DNA of 64,000 nt from contig OZ242384.1 in NCBI GenBank assembly GCA_965208965.1, positions 2,914,001 through 2,978,000 of the forward strand, given 5' to 3'. Source of the stretch: Bin5 sp965208965 (GTDB lineage Bacteria > Chloroflexota > Anaerolineae > Caldilineales > Caldilineaceae). A program made the position numbers and the translations under genes. Below, piece after piece: positions 37,104 through 45,052 of this stretch. Every line of letters starts with the position of its first letter. Position 1 is the stretch's first letter. The notes beneath the pieces were generated by a model, which was given only the letters and a program-made list of their open reading frames with translations, was not told the origin of the DNA and made no database searches.

Positions 37104-38852
37104 GTGCTGACAAATCTGACAATTCGCAACTTCAAACGCTTTGAGAAAGTTGATATTCCTCTGGGGACGTCCGTTGTCTTCATCGGGCCTAATAATTCCG
37201 GGAAGACGGCGGCCCTGCAGGCACTCGCTCTGTGGGATGGGGGATTGCGACGGTGGCAGGAACGGCATCAGGGCAAAGAGGCCCCAGAGCAACGTCCTGG
37301 AGCCACCATCAACCGCCGCGATCTGATTGCGATTCCTGTTCCAAGAGCCAATCTATTGTGGCGGGATCTACGAACTCGCCAAAGAACTCAAGTCGACGGC
37401 AAGCCGGGCACACAGAATGTGCGTATAGACATTATCGTAGAAGGAATTACAACCGGTGAACCTTGGACTTGTGGCTTGGAATTTGACTACGCAAACGAAG
37501 AGTCCTTCTACTGCCGACCACTGCGGGCTGATAGTGTTGGATTGGTTGGCAAAAGATTGCCCGTCCCGGAACTTGCACTTCAGACGCGTGTCGCGTATCT
37601 ACCCCCAATGTCTGGTCTAGCGGCAGTCGAGCCAAAATGGGAACAGGGGCGGGTAAACGTACTTATTGGAGAAGGTCAGACCGCCCAGGTGCTGCGCAAC
37701 CTCTGCCACAATCTTGCGCAGAGCCAGCCAGAAGATTGGCGTAAGGTGCAACTGCACATAGATCAACTCTTCGGGGCCAAATTGGATAGACCTGACTACA
37801 TCGCTGAACGCGGCGAAATCACGATGTCCTATAGTGAGTCGGAAGGTGTTTCGCTGGCACTGTCAGCTTCAGGTCGGGGACTTCAACAAACACTCTTGCT
37901 GTTGGCGTACCTCTATACCAATCCCTCGGCCGTCTTGCTTCTTGACGAACCTGATGCCCATCTCGAAATTCTTCGTCAAAGGCAGATTTATCGCCTTCTG
38001 TCTGAGATCGCCGCTGAAGTGAACAGTCAGATAATTGCAGCCAGCCATTCTGAAGTAATTCTGAATGAGGCCGCAGCAAAAGACGTTGTGGTCGCATTCG
38101 TTGGCAAACCACACAGAATCGACGATAGATCTGCTCGCACACAGGTTGCAAAGGCGCTGAAGCAGATTGGCTTTGAGGAATACTACCAGGCAGCACAGAC
38201 TGGATGGGTGCTCTATTTGGAGGGTTCGACTGATCTTTCATTTCTTCAAGCGTATGCCGAAAAGCTGGGTCATCCCGCTGCCAAATTTCTCACCCGACCT
38301 TTCGTTCACTATGTGGGCAATCAGCCTCTGACGGCGCGTAATCATTTCCATGGGCTGCGAGAAGCTAAGAAGGATCTGGTAGGAATCGGAATCTATGACC
38401 GGGATGTTTCGATACCTGAGGTATCTCCACATCTTCGGGAAATCCTATGGACAAGACGGGAAATCGAGAATTACCTGCCAATTCCTGGCGTATTGCAAAG
38501 GTATGCCCAGTCCTCTGTGGATGAGGATGCATCCAGCCCCGGCACGCTCTTTTCGGCGGCTGAAGAAGACAAACGTCTCACAATCATGAATGAGGTTATC
38601 AATGACTTAGTACCTCCTGTTGCTCTGCGGAATCTAGCCGATAGCTACTGGCGAGACGTAAAGGCGAGCGACCTGCTGGATAGAGTATTTGAGGAATACT
38701 TCAACCATTTGAAACTTGTCAACCTCATGCGAAAAACCGCCTATCATCGCTTGGCCGCGCTGGCAAAGCCCGAAGAACTGGACAAAGAAGTGAGAGACGT
38801 ACTGGATAAAATCGTTGTAGTGGGGCAGAAGGCAAAGTCCGAGGGCGCCTGA
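37104..38852 (+). CDS. OLD-like AAA ATPase with TOPRIM-type C-terminal region
   Basis: 582 residues. The N-terminus LTNLTIRNFKRFEKVDI and Walker A GPNNSGKT (28-35) are of the SMC/OLD ATPase type. An ABC-like signature ALSASGRGLQQTLLLL lies near 251-266, Walker B VLLLDEPDAHLE near 277-288 and the switch His in ASHSEVIL near 313. The C-terminal half has YLEGSTDLSFL (about 371-381), IYDRD (about 430) and RREIENYLP (about 451), matching TOPRIM acidic motifs E, DxD and the following E. GTG 37104 has GAGGAGGT upstream. The base composition is visibly more AT-rich than its neighbours and no partner gene is adjacent. Members of the family act as nucleases in phage defence or DNA repair. Confidence 0.8.
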   Translation: MLTNLTIRNFKRFEKVDIPLGTSVVFIGPNNSGKTAALQALALWDGGLRRWQERHQGKEAPEQRPGATINRRDLIAIPVPRANLLWRDLRTRQRTQVDGKPGTQNVRIDIIVEGITTGEPWTCGLEFDYANEESFYCRPLRADSVGLVGKRLPVPELALQTRVAYLPPMSGLAAVEPKWEQGRVNVLIGEGQTAQVLRNLCHNLAQSQPEDWRKVQLHIDQLFGAKLDRPDYIAERGEITMSYSESEGVSLALSASGRGLQQTLLLLAYLYTNPSAVLLLDEPDAHLEILRQRQIYRLLSEIAAEVNSQIIAASHSEVILNEAAAKDVVVAFVGKPHRIDDRSARTQVAKALKQIGFEEYYQAAQTGWVLYLEGSTDLSFLQAYAEKLGHPAAKFLTRPFVHYVGNQPLTARNHFHGLREAKKDLVGIGIYDRDVSIPEVSPHLREILWTRREIENYLPIPGVLQRYAQSSVDEDASSPGTLFSAAEEDKRLTIMNEVINDLVPPVALRNLADSYWRDVKASDLLDRVFEEYFNHLKLVNLMRKTAYHRLAALAKPEELDKEVRDVLDKIVVVGQKAKSEGA

Positions 38853-38899
38853 AGGATGGACTTCTGCTTCTGAAACCGCTCCCTGAGAGCTTTGCAGCC

Positions 38900-39424
38900 C
38901 TAGCGGCGGTGGGCAAGGTGAATCTGCTGGCGCAGTTCACGACGGGCGGTGTTGAGATTCTCCTTTATCTTGAAGAAAACTGCCTCCGTGACCTCCATCT
39001 CCTGCGAGATCAACAGTTCCTCCAGCGCTTCCACGACCCGCAGCATCTTGGCCTCCAGCAGTTCTACGGTCGTGGCATAGAGCGATTCCGGCAAAAAGTA
39101 GAGAAGCACAACCAGTCCCCAAATACCGAACGCCAGTATCCTGTTCCCGCCCATGCTAAGCTGTTCTCGCAGCAGGAACATCGACACAAGCCACAGCACA
39201 ACCGCCGCCACCATCAGGTCATAACGGGTGATCGGGCGAGCTGCCCTGATGTCCTGCACGCCCGCGGCCAACTGATCGTAGGTCTTCAGTCGTGCCAGCC
39301 ACATGTTGAAACGCCGGCATTGGTGGCGGTTGACCCTGTTCTGATCAAAGTGGGCCAACTCCAGCGCCCGTTCCCGGCACTGGTCGGCTAATTCGTAAAA
39401 CTCTTTGCGAGTTAGTTCTACCAT
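38900..39424 (-). CDS. Small membrane protein, unknown function
   Basis: 174 residues. A helical N-terminal part (MVELTRKEFYELADQCRERALELAHFDQN) is followed by two adjacent hydrophobic helices (LMVAAVVLWLVSMFLL and ILAFGIWGLVVLLYFLP). A C-terminal amphipathic region (LLEAKMLRVVEALEELLISQEMEVTEAVFFKIKENLNTARRELRQQI) suits a coiled coil. I recognise no family. The ATG at 39424 begins the structured part; further in-frame sequence upstream is Pro/Arg-rich and unsupported. It lies downstream of the UbiA-like gene and is convergent with the OLD-like gene. Confidence 0.55.
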   Translation of the reverse strand: MVELTRKEFYELADQCRERALELAHFDQNRVNRHQCRRFNMWLARLKTYDQLAAGVQDIRAARPITRYDLMVAAVVLWLVSMFLLREQLSMGGNRILAFGIWGLVVLLYFLPESLYATTVELLEAKMLRVVEALEELLISQEMEVTEAVFFKIKENLNTARRELRQQIHLAHRR

Positions 39425-39628
39425 GGATTGAGTCCGCAAGATTCTCGGACGGGGTCTGTCGTGCTGTCGGAAGAGGCGCAACAACACGTCTGATTTCCGA
39501 CACGCGCTCCTCGCAGCCGGTTGCCCAACGGGCGGCTTTGGCACCGGCGCCGCGCAGGTGCTTCCTCCTTTCGACCAGTTCTGCGCTGACTGGACCACGG
39601 ACTTCCACCTGGAACTGCCGAACGACTT

Positions 39629-40660
39629 TCAGATGAGCCACATAGGCACAAGCCACAACAACCCAGCCACTATCACCGCGTTGATAGCGTTTTCAACGGT
39701 CCCGATGCCGGCCTGCCGGGAGAAGGGCCATACGCGTGCCCTGGCAAATGCCCGCAGAAATAGAGGGAATGCTCCTAGTACGAGAATCGTCCAGACCGGG
39801 ACGGCGCCTGTTGCCATCAACAGAATCAGGGCGATAAACCCGGCAATGGCGATGATCGCGGCAACGTCCAGGCCTCGTTCGGGCCCGAACACCACCGCCA
39901 GAGTGCGTCGGCGAAGACGCCAGTCTCGGTGCCAGCTATAGAAACTGTAGGACTGATACGCCAGCCAGGCGAATGTCGCCGGAGCGAAGGCGATCAACAA
40001 TACGAGTCGCGTGATCGTACCGGTCAGAACAAAGTAGGTTCCCAGCAAAGGGAATACGCCCAATCCCAACCAATAGGCAAGGTCGCCAAGCCACCAGAAT
40101 CTCCGGGCGAAGCGGACGACCGGCCATTGCGGAACACTGCACATCAGCACGCTGATCAGCGCAAAGAACCAGACTGGCCACTCAACGAAGATTCCGAGCC
40201 ACAACGCCGCCAGTACATAGATCGTCACCGATATTAGACCAAGACTGAGGAATGTCTCGGGACGCAGTAGGCCCTGTTGCATCCAGTCAAAGCCATCGAA
40301 GGCCCCAAACGGCGACGGTCGTCGAGAACTCCGCACGTTCGTCGCTGTCGAGTACTGGCCTTCGGCCCGAATATGGCGCAAGTAGTCCACATAAGCGCCG
40401 AAATAGTTGCAGGCCAATGCCAGCGCGCCATAGATCAACACCAACACGGCTGCCCACCAGATACTTATGGTTTCAGATTGCCAGTGAGCCGTGGACGCTC
40501 CCCATAGAACCGGCGTAAGCAGTGCGGGTATCGCCCGCAACCGTCCCATCTGGGCGATCACGCGCAGATATCCGACTCTCTTTGGTCGGATTCGGGCCTG
40601 CTGGGTCGGGGCGGCTTCGGCGTCGCTCTGACTTACTTCGGTCGGAACTCGGCTGTACAT
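39629..40660 (-). CDS. Divergent UbiA-superfamily prenyltransferase-like membrane protein
   Basis: 343 residues with about eight helices. The segment LACNYFGAYVDYLRHIRAEG sits where UbiA/MenA enzymes carry NDxxDxxxD, and YSWHRDWRLRRRTLAVVFGPERG resembles the second motif (D..GDRxxGKRTLAV). The first-motif Asp residues are partly replaced, so catalytic competence is uncertain. MenA-like enzymes transfer prenyl groups to quinone precursors. The ATG at 40660 is preferred because an upstream in-frame ATG at 40702 lies in the -10 box of the promoter at 40698-40726. It follows the GT39 gene in the same direction but has its own promoter. Confidence 0.6.
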   Translation of the reverse strand: MYSRVPTEVSQSDAEAAPTQQARIRPKRVGYLRVIAQMGRLRAIPALLTPVLWGASTAHWQSETISIWWAAVLVLIYGALALACNYFGAYVDYLRHIRAEGQYSTATNVRSSRRPSPFGAFDGFDWMQQGLLRPETFLSLGLISVTIYVLAALWLGIFVEWPVWFFALISVLMCSVPQWPVVRFARRFWWLGDLAYWLGLGVFPLLGTYFVLTGTITRLVLLIAFAPATFAWLAYQSYSFYSWHRDWRLRRRTLAVVFGPERGLDVAAIIAIAGFIALILLMATGAVPVWTILVLGAFPLFLRAFARARVWPFSRQAGIGTVENAINAVIVAGLLWLVPMWLI

Positions 40661-40697
40661 TTTTCGTCTTTGAACGACTACTCCTTGACGTGCCCAC

Positions 40698-40726
40698 ATT
40701 CTATCAGCTATATCCGATATGCTCAA
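40698..40726 (-). promoter_or_regulatory. Promoter of the UbiA-like gene
   Basis: Minus strand TTGAGC (40726-40721), 17 bases, TAGAAT (40703-40698). It gives a leader of about 30 bases and an AAGGAG some 16 bases before the ATG at 40660. Confidence 0.5.
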
Positions 40727-40850
40727 CCGAGCCGGAGGAGCTAAGCGACTCGACCACAGTGCCTGTCTACTCCCACCGCCAATGTGGTGGCAACGGAAGG
40801 AGAAACATCTCGGCAGGTTCGGAAGTGAAGTCGAATCGCACCGAAAGGCT

Positions 40851-42701
40851 TCAGTATCTGACTCGCCAGAGTTCGTATAAGTGTGTGCCGTCCTGTTGGG
40901 TATAGACCTGTTCACGCTCCAGCAGGCCGTCCCTCTCATTGACCAATCGCTCGAAGACTTCACGCCTCCCTCGGAAGAGTTCGTTTCCCGGAGCACGCAA
41001 AAGATAGACGTTATCAACATTCCCCAGAAACGGCTCGATTCGCTGGACGAACGCATCGTCCGGTTCCGACAGCGAACTGTAGCCAAATACCTCAATCGGT
41101 CTGACGCTTCCCTCGCTCAGAAAACGGACTGGCGCCTCCATTCCCCAGTCCAGAACAACCGGGGCGCCCATGCTTCCGTAGCGCAGGTCATAGGCGAGAT
41201 GGTAGGACGCGTCTGAGTGGTCCACCAACCCCCCGCTGCGCGTCAGCGCCCTGTGGTAGGCGGCCGTGGCCCGCAAGTCGAGCAGCACACTTGCGCACAC
41301 GAGAAGCACAAGAATTACCTGGAGTACAGAAGCATGTCCGAAAGGCAACTCCAGAAAGTCGCGCAAAGTCAGGGCCTGTAACCGTTTCCACACGCTAAGG
41401 CCTGGCTCGCGGAGCCGCATGCGGCTCCGCGAGCCAGCATGTAGTGTTTTCTTCCGGGTCACCGGGCCGTCTCTCGCACCACACGATCGACAAAGTACGT
41501 GCAGACTTGCGCCCGTTACAGCAACTGCCAGGGGATGAAGCAGCGCATAGTGGGTGATGAACAGATCGCTGACCGTGTACAGACTGGCCGCGAATGCGGC
41601 CGTCAGCAACAGTAACGGCGGCCCTACAACACGGCGGCCAAGTGGTCGGGACAAAGCGGCTGCCGGCAGCGCCAGCGCCAGCCACGGCGCAAGCGCGTTC
41701 TGCTCGACCGTGCCCAGGTACCAGAGATGGTCGCCGCGCAAAGTCTGCAGCAACTGCTGCCAGCGAACCGTCGCGTTCGACCAGATGGAGGCATTGTCCA
41801 CGCCGTAGTAGCTGCTGACGAGATTCTCTGTTATCGTCGTCAACGTTCCACCTGTCTTGAAGTTGAACAGAAGGAGGGGGAGCAGGGGCAACGCGAAAGC
41901 GAGCGCAGCTGTAAGGGCCAAGGCAAGAGGACGAACATGACGCAGTCTCTTATGGCTGTTTGGCGTCGACATCTCCAGCGAAGTCCGTCTGGTTCCCTCC
42001 TCAATTGCGCGTAAGGAAGACCTACTCCATTGCCAAAGCCGCCATCCCGCACATATCAGGCCGAAAGGCAGGATTATCCACGCCGCCAGCAGCTTTGCAT
42101 AGACGGCCAGCCCCCCGCACAATGCCGAAAAAATCAGAGCGCGGCCCTGCCCGAGACGCAACCAGAGGAGCGCCTGCCAGATGCAAGCGAAAGTGAAGGG
42201 AATCGTGGCATTTGTTACGAAGATTCCCTGCCGTTGCCAGAATACAAAACTGGGCGCGGCGGCCAGCAGAGTCAGGCACGCGAGAGCGGCCGGGGCAACG
42301 GGGGCAGCGGGGACGGCACTGCGGCCACTGAGCGCCAACCATTCCGATACGGATCGTTCCAGCGCAAGCAGCCCGAGAACCGCCAAAGTCAACGGCATGA
42401 GCCGGAGATTGGGCACGCCGATGCCGGTTACCGCTAGAAACGGCACGGCCAAGTAGACGTTCAACGCGCCAATGTAGTCCTGCACCATCAAAGGGAGATT
42501 CAGACCAAATAGGGTTACAGTCGCGCCGCGGAACGCGGTCAACGGCGCTTGCTGGAGCAATTCGATCGCGTTGACGCCAGCTTCCTTGGCTTCGTCGTAA
42601 TGGAGACCGGGCAAGCCCAACTGATATGCGGCCAGAAAAAGAAAAAGGCTGACTGAAGCGACCAGCCAGCCAAACCGTACCTTGCTCTGTCGGCGGGTCA
42701 T
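40851..42701 (-). CDS. GT39-type membrane glycosyltransferase
   Basis: 616 residues. The first helix is followed by LGLPGLHYDEAKEAGVNAIELL, a DE pair in the first extracytoplasmic loop as in polyprenyl-phosphate-sugar glycosyltransferases of the GT39/ArnT superfamily. About ten more helices follow, then a soluble C-terminal part. It probably moves a sugar from a lipid carrier to a target on the outer face of the membrane. Its ATG overlaps the stop of the FecR-like gene as ATGA. Around residue 420 a stretch (LHAGSRSRMRLREPG) is encoded by a perfect palindrome and looks like an in-frame insertion. Confidence 0.78.
   Translation of the reverse strand: MTRRQSKVRFGWLVASVSLFLFLAAYQLGLPGLHYDEAKEAGVNAIELLQQAPLTAFRGATVTLFGLNLPLMVQDYIGALNVYLAVPFLAVTGIGVPNLRLMPLTLAVLGLLALERSVSEWLALSGRSAVPAAPVAPAALACLTLLAAAPSFVFWQRQGIFVTNATIPFTFACIWQALLWLRLGQGRALIFSALCGGLAVYAKLLAAWIILPFGLICAGWRLWQWSRSSLRAIEEGTRRTSLEMSTPNSHKRLRHVRPLALALTAALAFALPLLPLLLFNFKTGGTLTTITENLVSSYYGVDNASIWSNATVRWQQLLQTLRGDHLWYLGTVEQNALAPWLALALPAAALSRPLGRRVVGPPLLLLTAAFAASLYTVSDLFITHYALLHPLAVAVTGASLHVLCRSCGARDGPVTRKKTLHAGSRSRMRLREPGLSVWKRLQALTLRDFLELPFGHASVLQVILVLLVCASVLLDLRATAAYHRALTRSGGLVDHSDASYHLAYDLRYGSMGAPVVLDWGMEAPVRFLSEGSVRPIEVFGYSSLSEPDDAFVQRIEPFLGNVDNVYLLRAPGNELFRGRREVFERLVNERDGLLEREQVYTQQDGTHLYELWRVRY
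41402..41437. repeat. Perfect 36-bp palindrome inside the GT39 gene
   Basis: The half-site CTGGCTCGCGGAGCCGCA (41402-41419) is followed directly by its exact reverse complement (41420-41437). It is in frame on the minus strand and encodes a basic Arg/Ser segment in a predicted loop. The flanking bases do not extend the symmetry. It looks like an inserted small palindromic element. Confidence 0.8.
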
Positions 42702-43987
42702 TCGACGATCAGTTCCAGGTCGCTGGCGAACGACAGATAGTTCCAGCCACTGGCATAGAGCCTGATGCTCTCGATACGGGCCGGCGGCGTCGCGTCCAGC
42801 AATTCCATCAGGTTTTCCGACTCATAGCTATGCCAGATGAATTGGTCGACCTGTTCGCCGCCAATCAGAGGATATTCCGGTCTCGGGTCCATGTTATAGA
42901 AGCCATGGCCCCACTTTCTTTCCTCGCCAAAATCGTCCGTATAGGTAATTTCGACGCGTATGGGGAATTCAGAACTCTGCTCGCCCGCGCCTGCCAGTGT
43001 CTGCCAGTCCAGATTGACGTCCAGCTTGACGACCATGGAGTCGTAGTTATGCACGTCCTGTTTTATAACCTGGCGAATCCCAATTTCGGTATGGACCTGG
43101 TTCGGGCCCTTATAGTAAAAGCGGGCGGCTTTGCGACCGTCCTTCTCGATGAATTCAACCGTGCCCGCAGTAACGTAAGGGGGCGTGTAGCTTTCCCACA
43201 CCTCGCCCAAAGGTCTGGCAAAAGCGCTGTCCTGAAGCAGGTTATGCAAGGCCGCTTCAGCTGGCCCTATTGTCCCGTCAGCCTGGAGCCAAGAGCGCAG
43301 ACCGGGTTCAATCTCGACTGGCTCCTGTCCCGGCTGAATGATCCTGGCAACACCTTGCTTCACCACGATCTCGCTGCTCTCGGCGTTGACAAAGAAAGCG
43401 TAGTTGCCTTCCTCAAGCTGGGCCTCGCCTTGAGGGGTCTCGATTTGGACTTCGACCGGCCTGTCAAATCCGCTCTTCGTAAATAGCCGCACCTGCCCCT
43501 CATGTACTCGAATGCGCAGCCGGTAGGGTTCACTGCTGCCGGCAAAGTAGGGGCGCCGGCTTCTCACGATTTCAAGAGTTGTTTTTGGGTAGAGGAAGAT
43601 TGTTCCCATCAGTTCATCGCTCTGTCCACCTGCGGGGAGGCCCAACACACCCTGGGCCGCCGCGTCCGTCTCCAACCGGCTGCCTTCGCTAATGCCTTCG
43701 CGCCTGTCCGTGAGGGCAATCGGTTGATCGGAATTTGGCGGGTAGAGAAGTACTGTCCCGATCGTGGTCTCGAATTGGAGAGATTGTTTCGCGGCGGCTG
43801 AATGGTAGAGGTTGCGTAGCGCCAAGGGGATGCCCGCCACCAGGACAAGAAAAAGGGCGAAAGAGAGCAGAATGACGGCCCAGGCTGCGCGTTCCGGGCG
43901 TTCACGCCAGCGGGGCATCGGCTGTGCATGAACGGTCGTCGTCTCGTCAACGGTGGCGCTCGGCGATACCGATGGTTCCGCCGTCAT
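42698..43987 (-). CDS. FecR-like membrane-anchored protein
   Basis: 429 residues. A cytoplasmic Pro/Thr-rich tail and a helix (about 36-57, AVILLSFALFLVLVAGIPLAL) are followed by an extracytoplasmic region. There, GTVLLYPPNSDQPIALTDRREGISEGSRLETDAAAQGVL and LRIRVHEGQVRLFT..VEVQIETPQGEAQLEEGNYAFFV match the FecR-type beta domain found in surface-signal and envelope proteins. A C-terminal jelly-roll-like part follows (FARPLGEVWESYTPP onward). It probably senses or binds an envelope component. It is linked by an ATGA overlap to the GT39 gene and starts two bases after the TPR gene stop. Confidence 0.65.
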   Translation of the reverse strand: MTAEPSVSPSATVDETTTVHAQPMPRWRERPERAAWAVILLSFALFLVLVAGIPLALRNLYHSAAAKQSLQFETTIGTVLLYPPNSDQPIALTDRREGISEGSRLETDAAAQGVLGLPAGGQSDELMGTIFLYPKTTLEIVRSRRPYFAGSSEPYRLRIRVHEGQVRLFTKSGFDRPVEVQIETPQGEAQLEEGNYAFFVNAESSEIVVKQGVARIIQPGQEPVEIEPGLRSWLQADGTIGPAEAALHNLLQDSAFARPLGEVWESYTPPYVTAGTVEFIEKDGRKAARFYYKGPNQVHTEIGIRQVIKQDVHNYDSMVVKLDVNLDWQTLAGAGEQSSEFPIRVEITYTDDFGEERKWGHGFYNMDPRPEYPLIGGEQVDQFIWHSYESENLMELLDATPPARIESIRLYASGWNYLSFASDLELIVE

Positions 43988-43989
43988 GG

Positions 43990-44622
43990 TCAGGATTCCT
44001 CTCCACCCCGGTCCGGCGGGCGCCCATTTGCGCCGCGTCTTCCATTCCCGCGCCCGTGCCGGGAGCGACTTTGCTTCTTCTCGCGCTCTCTTTCCACCAA
44101 CTGGTCACTGAGTTTTTCCATCCAGTAGCGAGCGTCACGGTCATTGGGATTGATTTCAAGGGCCCGCTGGAACATAGCGGAGGAACGGCTCAGGTTCCCC
44201 TGCTGTTTGTAAATCAGCCCCAAGTGATAGTGGACGTTCGGTGTGGAGGGATCGATCCAGAGCGCCTTTTCATACGCGGCTATGGCCCTCGCCTGGTGCT
44301 TCGGACCGGAGGTTTCGAGCCGGCCCAGATAGGCGGCAGCCAGGTTTGTCCACAGCAGGACATTTCCAGGTGAAGCATCGACGGCCTTTTTCAATATCTC
44401 GACTGCCTTCTGCCACTTACGCTGCAGGATCAATGCGCCGCCCATATTGATTGCGATATCGGGGTCGTCAGGCATGTCTGCCTGCAGCGGCGCAAGCACG
44501 GCGATTGCCTCGCCAGGCCGGTTCGCCCGCAACAGGCGGGCGCTCTCATTAAGTATCCGGCGGTAGTCGTAGGACGTGCCGCCATTCTCAGAAGTGGAAC
44601 TGTTCCAATCGATTTCGGTCAT
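43990..44622 (-). CDS. TPR-repeat protein
   Basis: 210 residues. Tetratricopeptide repeats are seen as NRPGEAIAVLAPLQADMPDDPDIAINMGGAL, RKWQKAVEILKKAVDASPGNVLLWTNLAAAYLG, QARAIAAYEKALWIDPSTPNVHYHLGLIYKQQG and LSRSSAMFQRALEINPNDRDARYWMEK. The C-terminus is a basic Arg/Gly/Lys-rich tail (EREREKKQSRSRHGRGNGRRG) that could bind nucleic acid or acidic surfaces. No signal peptide is seen from the ATG at 44622; an extension upstream is unsupported. It is a likely scaffold in the rseP-linked operon. Confidence 0.75.
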   Translation of the reverse strand: MTEIDWNSSTSENGGTSYDYRRILNESARLLRANRPGEAIAVLAPLQADMPDDPDIAINMGGALILQRKWQKAVEILKKAVDASPGNVLLWTNLAAAYLGRLETSGPKHQARAIAAYEKALWIDPSTPNVHYHLGLIYKQQGNLSRSSAMFQRALEINPNDRDARYWMEKLSDQLVEREREKKQSRSRHGRGNGRRGANGRPPDRGGEES

Positions 44623-44692
44623 CGCTGCTTGCGTACTTTCACTCGGAAGGGTAGGCCCGGCACAGCGTCGTGCAATCACAGTTCAATCGAAG

Positions 44693-45052
44693 TCAGTCTG
44701 CCTGCTCTAACGCTTCGGCAGAGTTATCCGTTCCCTCGTCTAAATTGTGGAACACTTCGTATTCGTCCAAAGTGGGTGCAAAGAATTCGACGACGAATTC
44801 GTTGGGAAGACCCATGGGCAGCACCAGCTCACTGAGCAGGGCCTGCACGAACATGCGTCGGCGTTCAACCTCTAACTGCTGTGCTTCCAGTTCCCACAGC
44901 AGAAGCGTGCCATAAGTGCCCTCACCTGTGTAATGAAGATCGAGTTTGCCGATTGTTAGGGGTTGATTTTGTTCATCGGTCTGGGCCAGGTCAAAGAGTG
45001 CGTACTGTTCGGAACTGTGCGTGCGCACCAGACGCTTTAGCTTCAGATTCAC
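44693..45052 (-). CDS. Small conserved-looking protein of unknown function
   Basis: About 119 residues, acidic, no membrane helix or signal. LKRLVRTHSSEQYALFDLAQTDEQNQPLTIGKLDLHYTGEGTYGTLLLWE reads like a compact beta-rich fold, followed by a helix (AQQLEVERRRMFVQALLSELVLP). The GTG at 45052 overlaps the stop of the HEAT-repeat gene (GTGA), so the two are translationally coupled; a GTG at 45055 is the alternative. I recognise no family. The tight coupling suggests it works with the HEAT-repeat protein. Confidence 0.6.
   Translation of the reverse strand: MNLKLKRLVRTHSSEQYALFDLAQTDEQNQPLTIGKLDLHYTGEGTYGTLLLWELEAQQLEVERRRMFVQALLSELVLPMGLPNEFVVEFFAPTLDEYEVFHNLDEGTDNSAEALEQAD

Noticed and set aside
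40661..41095. N-terminal extension of the UbiA-like protein
   Set aside because: Most of it is antisense to the GT39 gene and it is interrupted by a promoter at 40698-40726.
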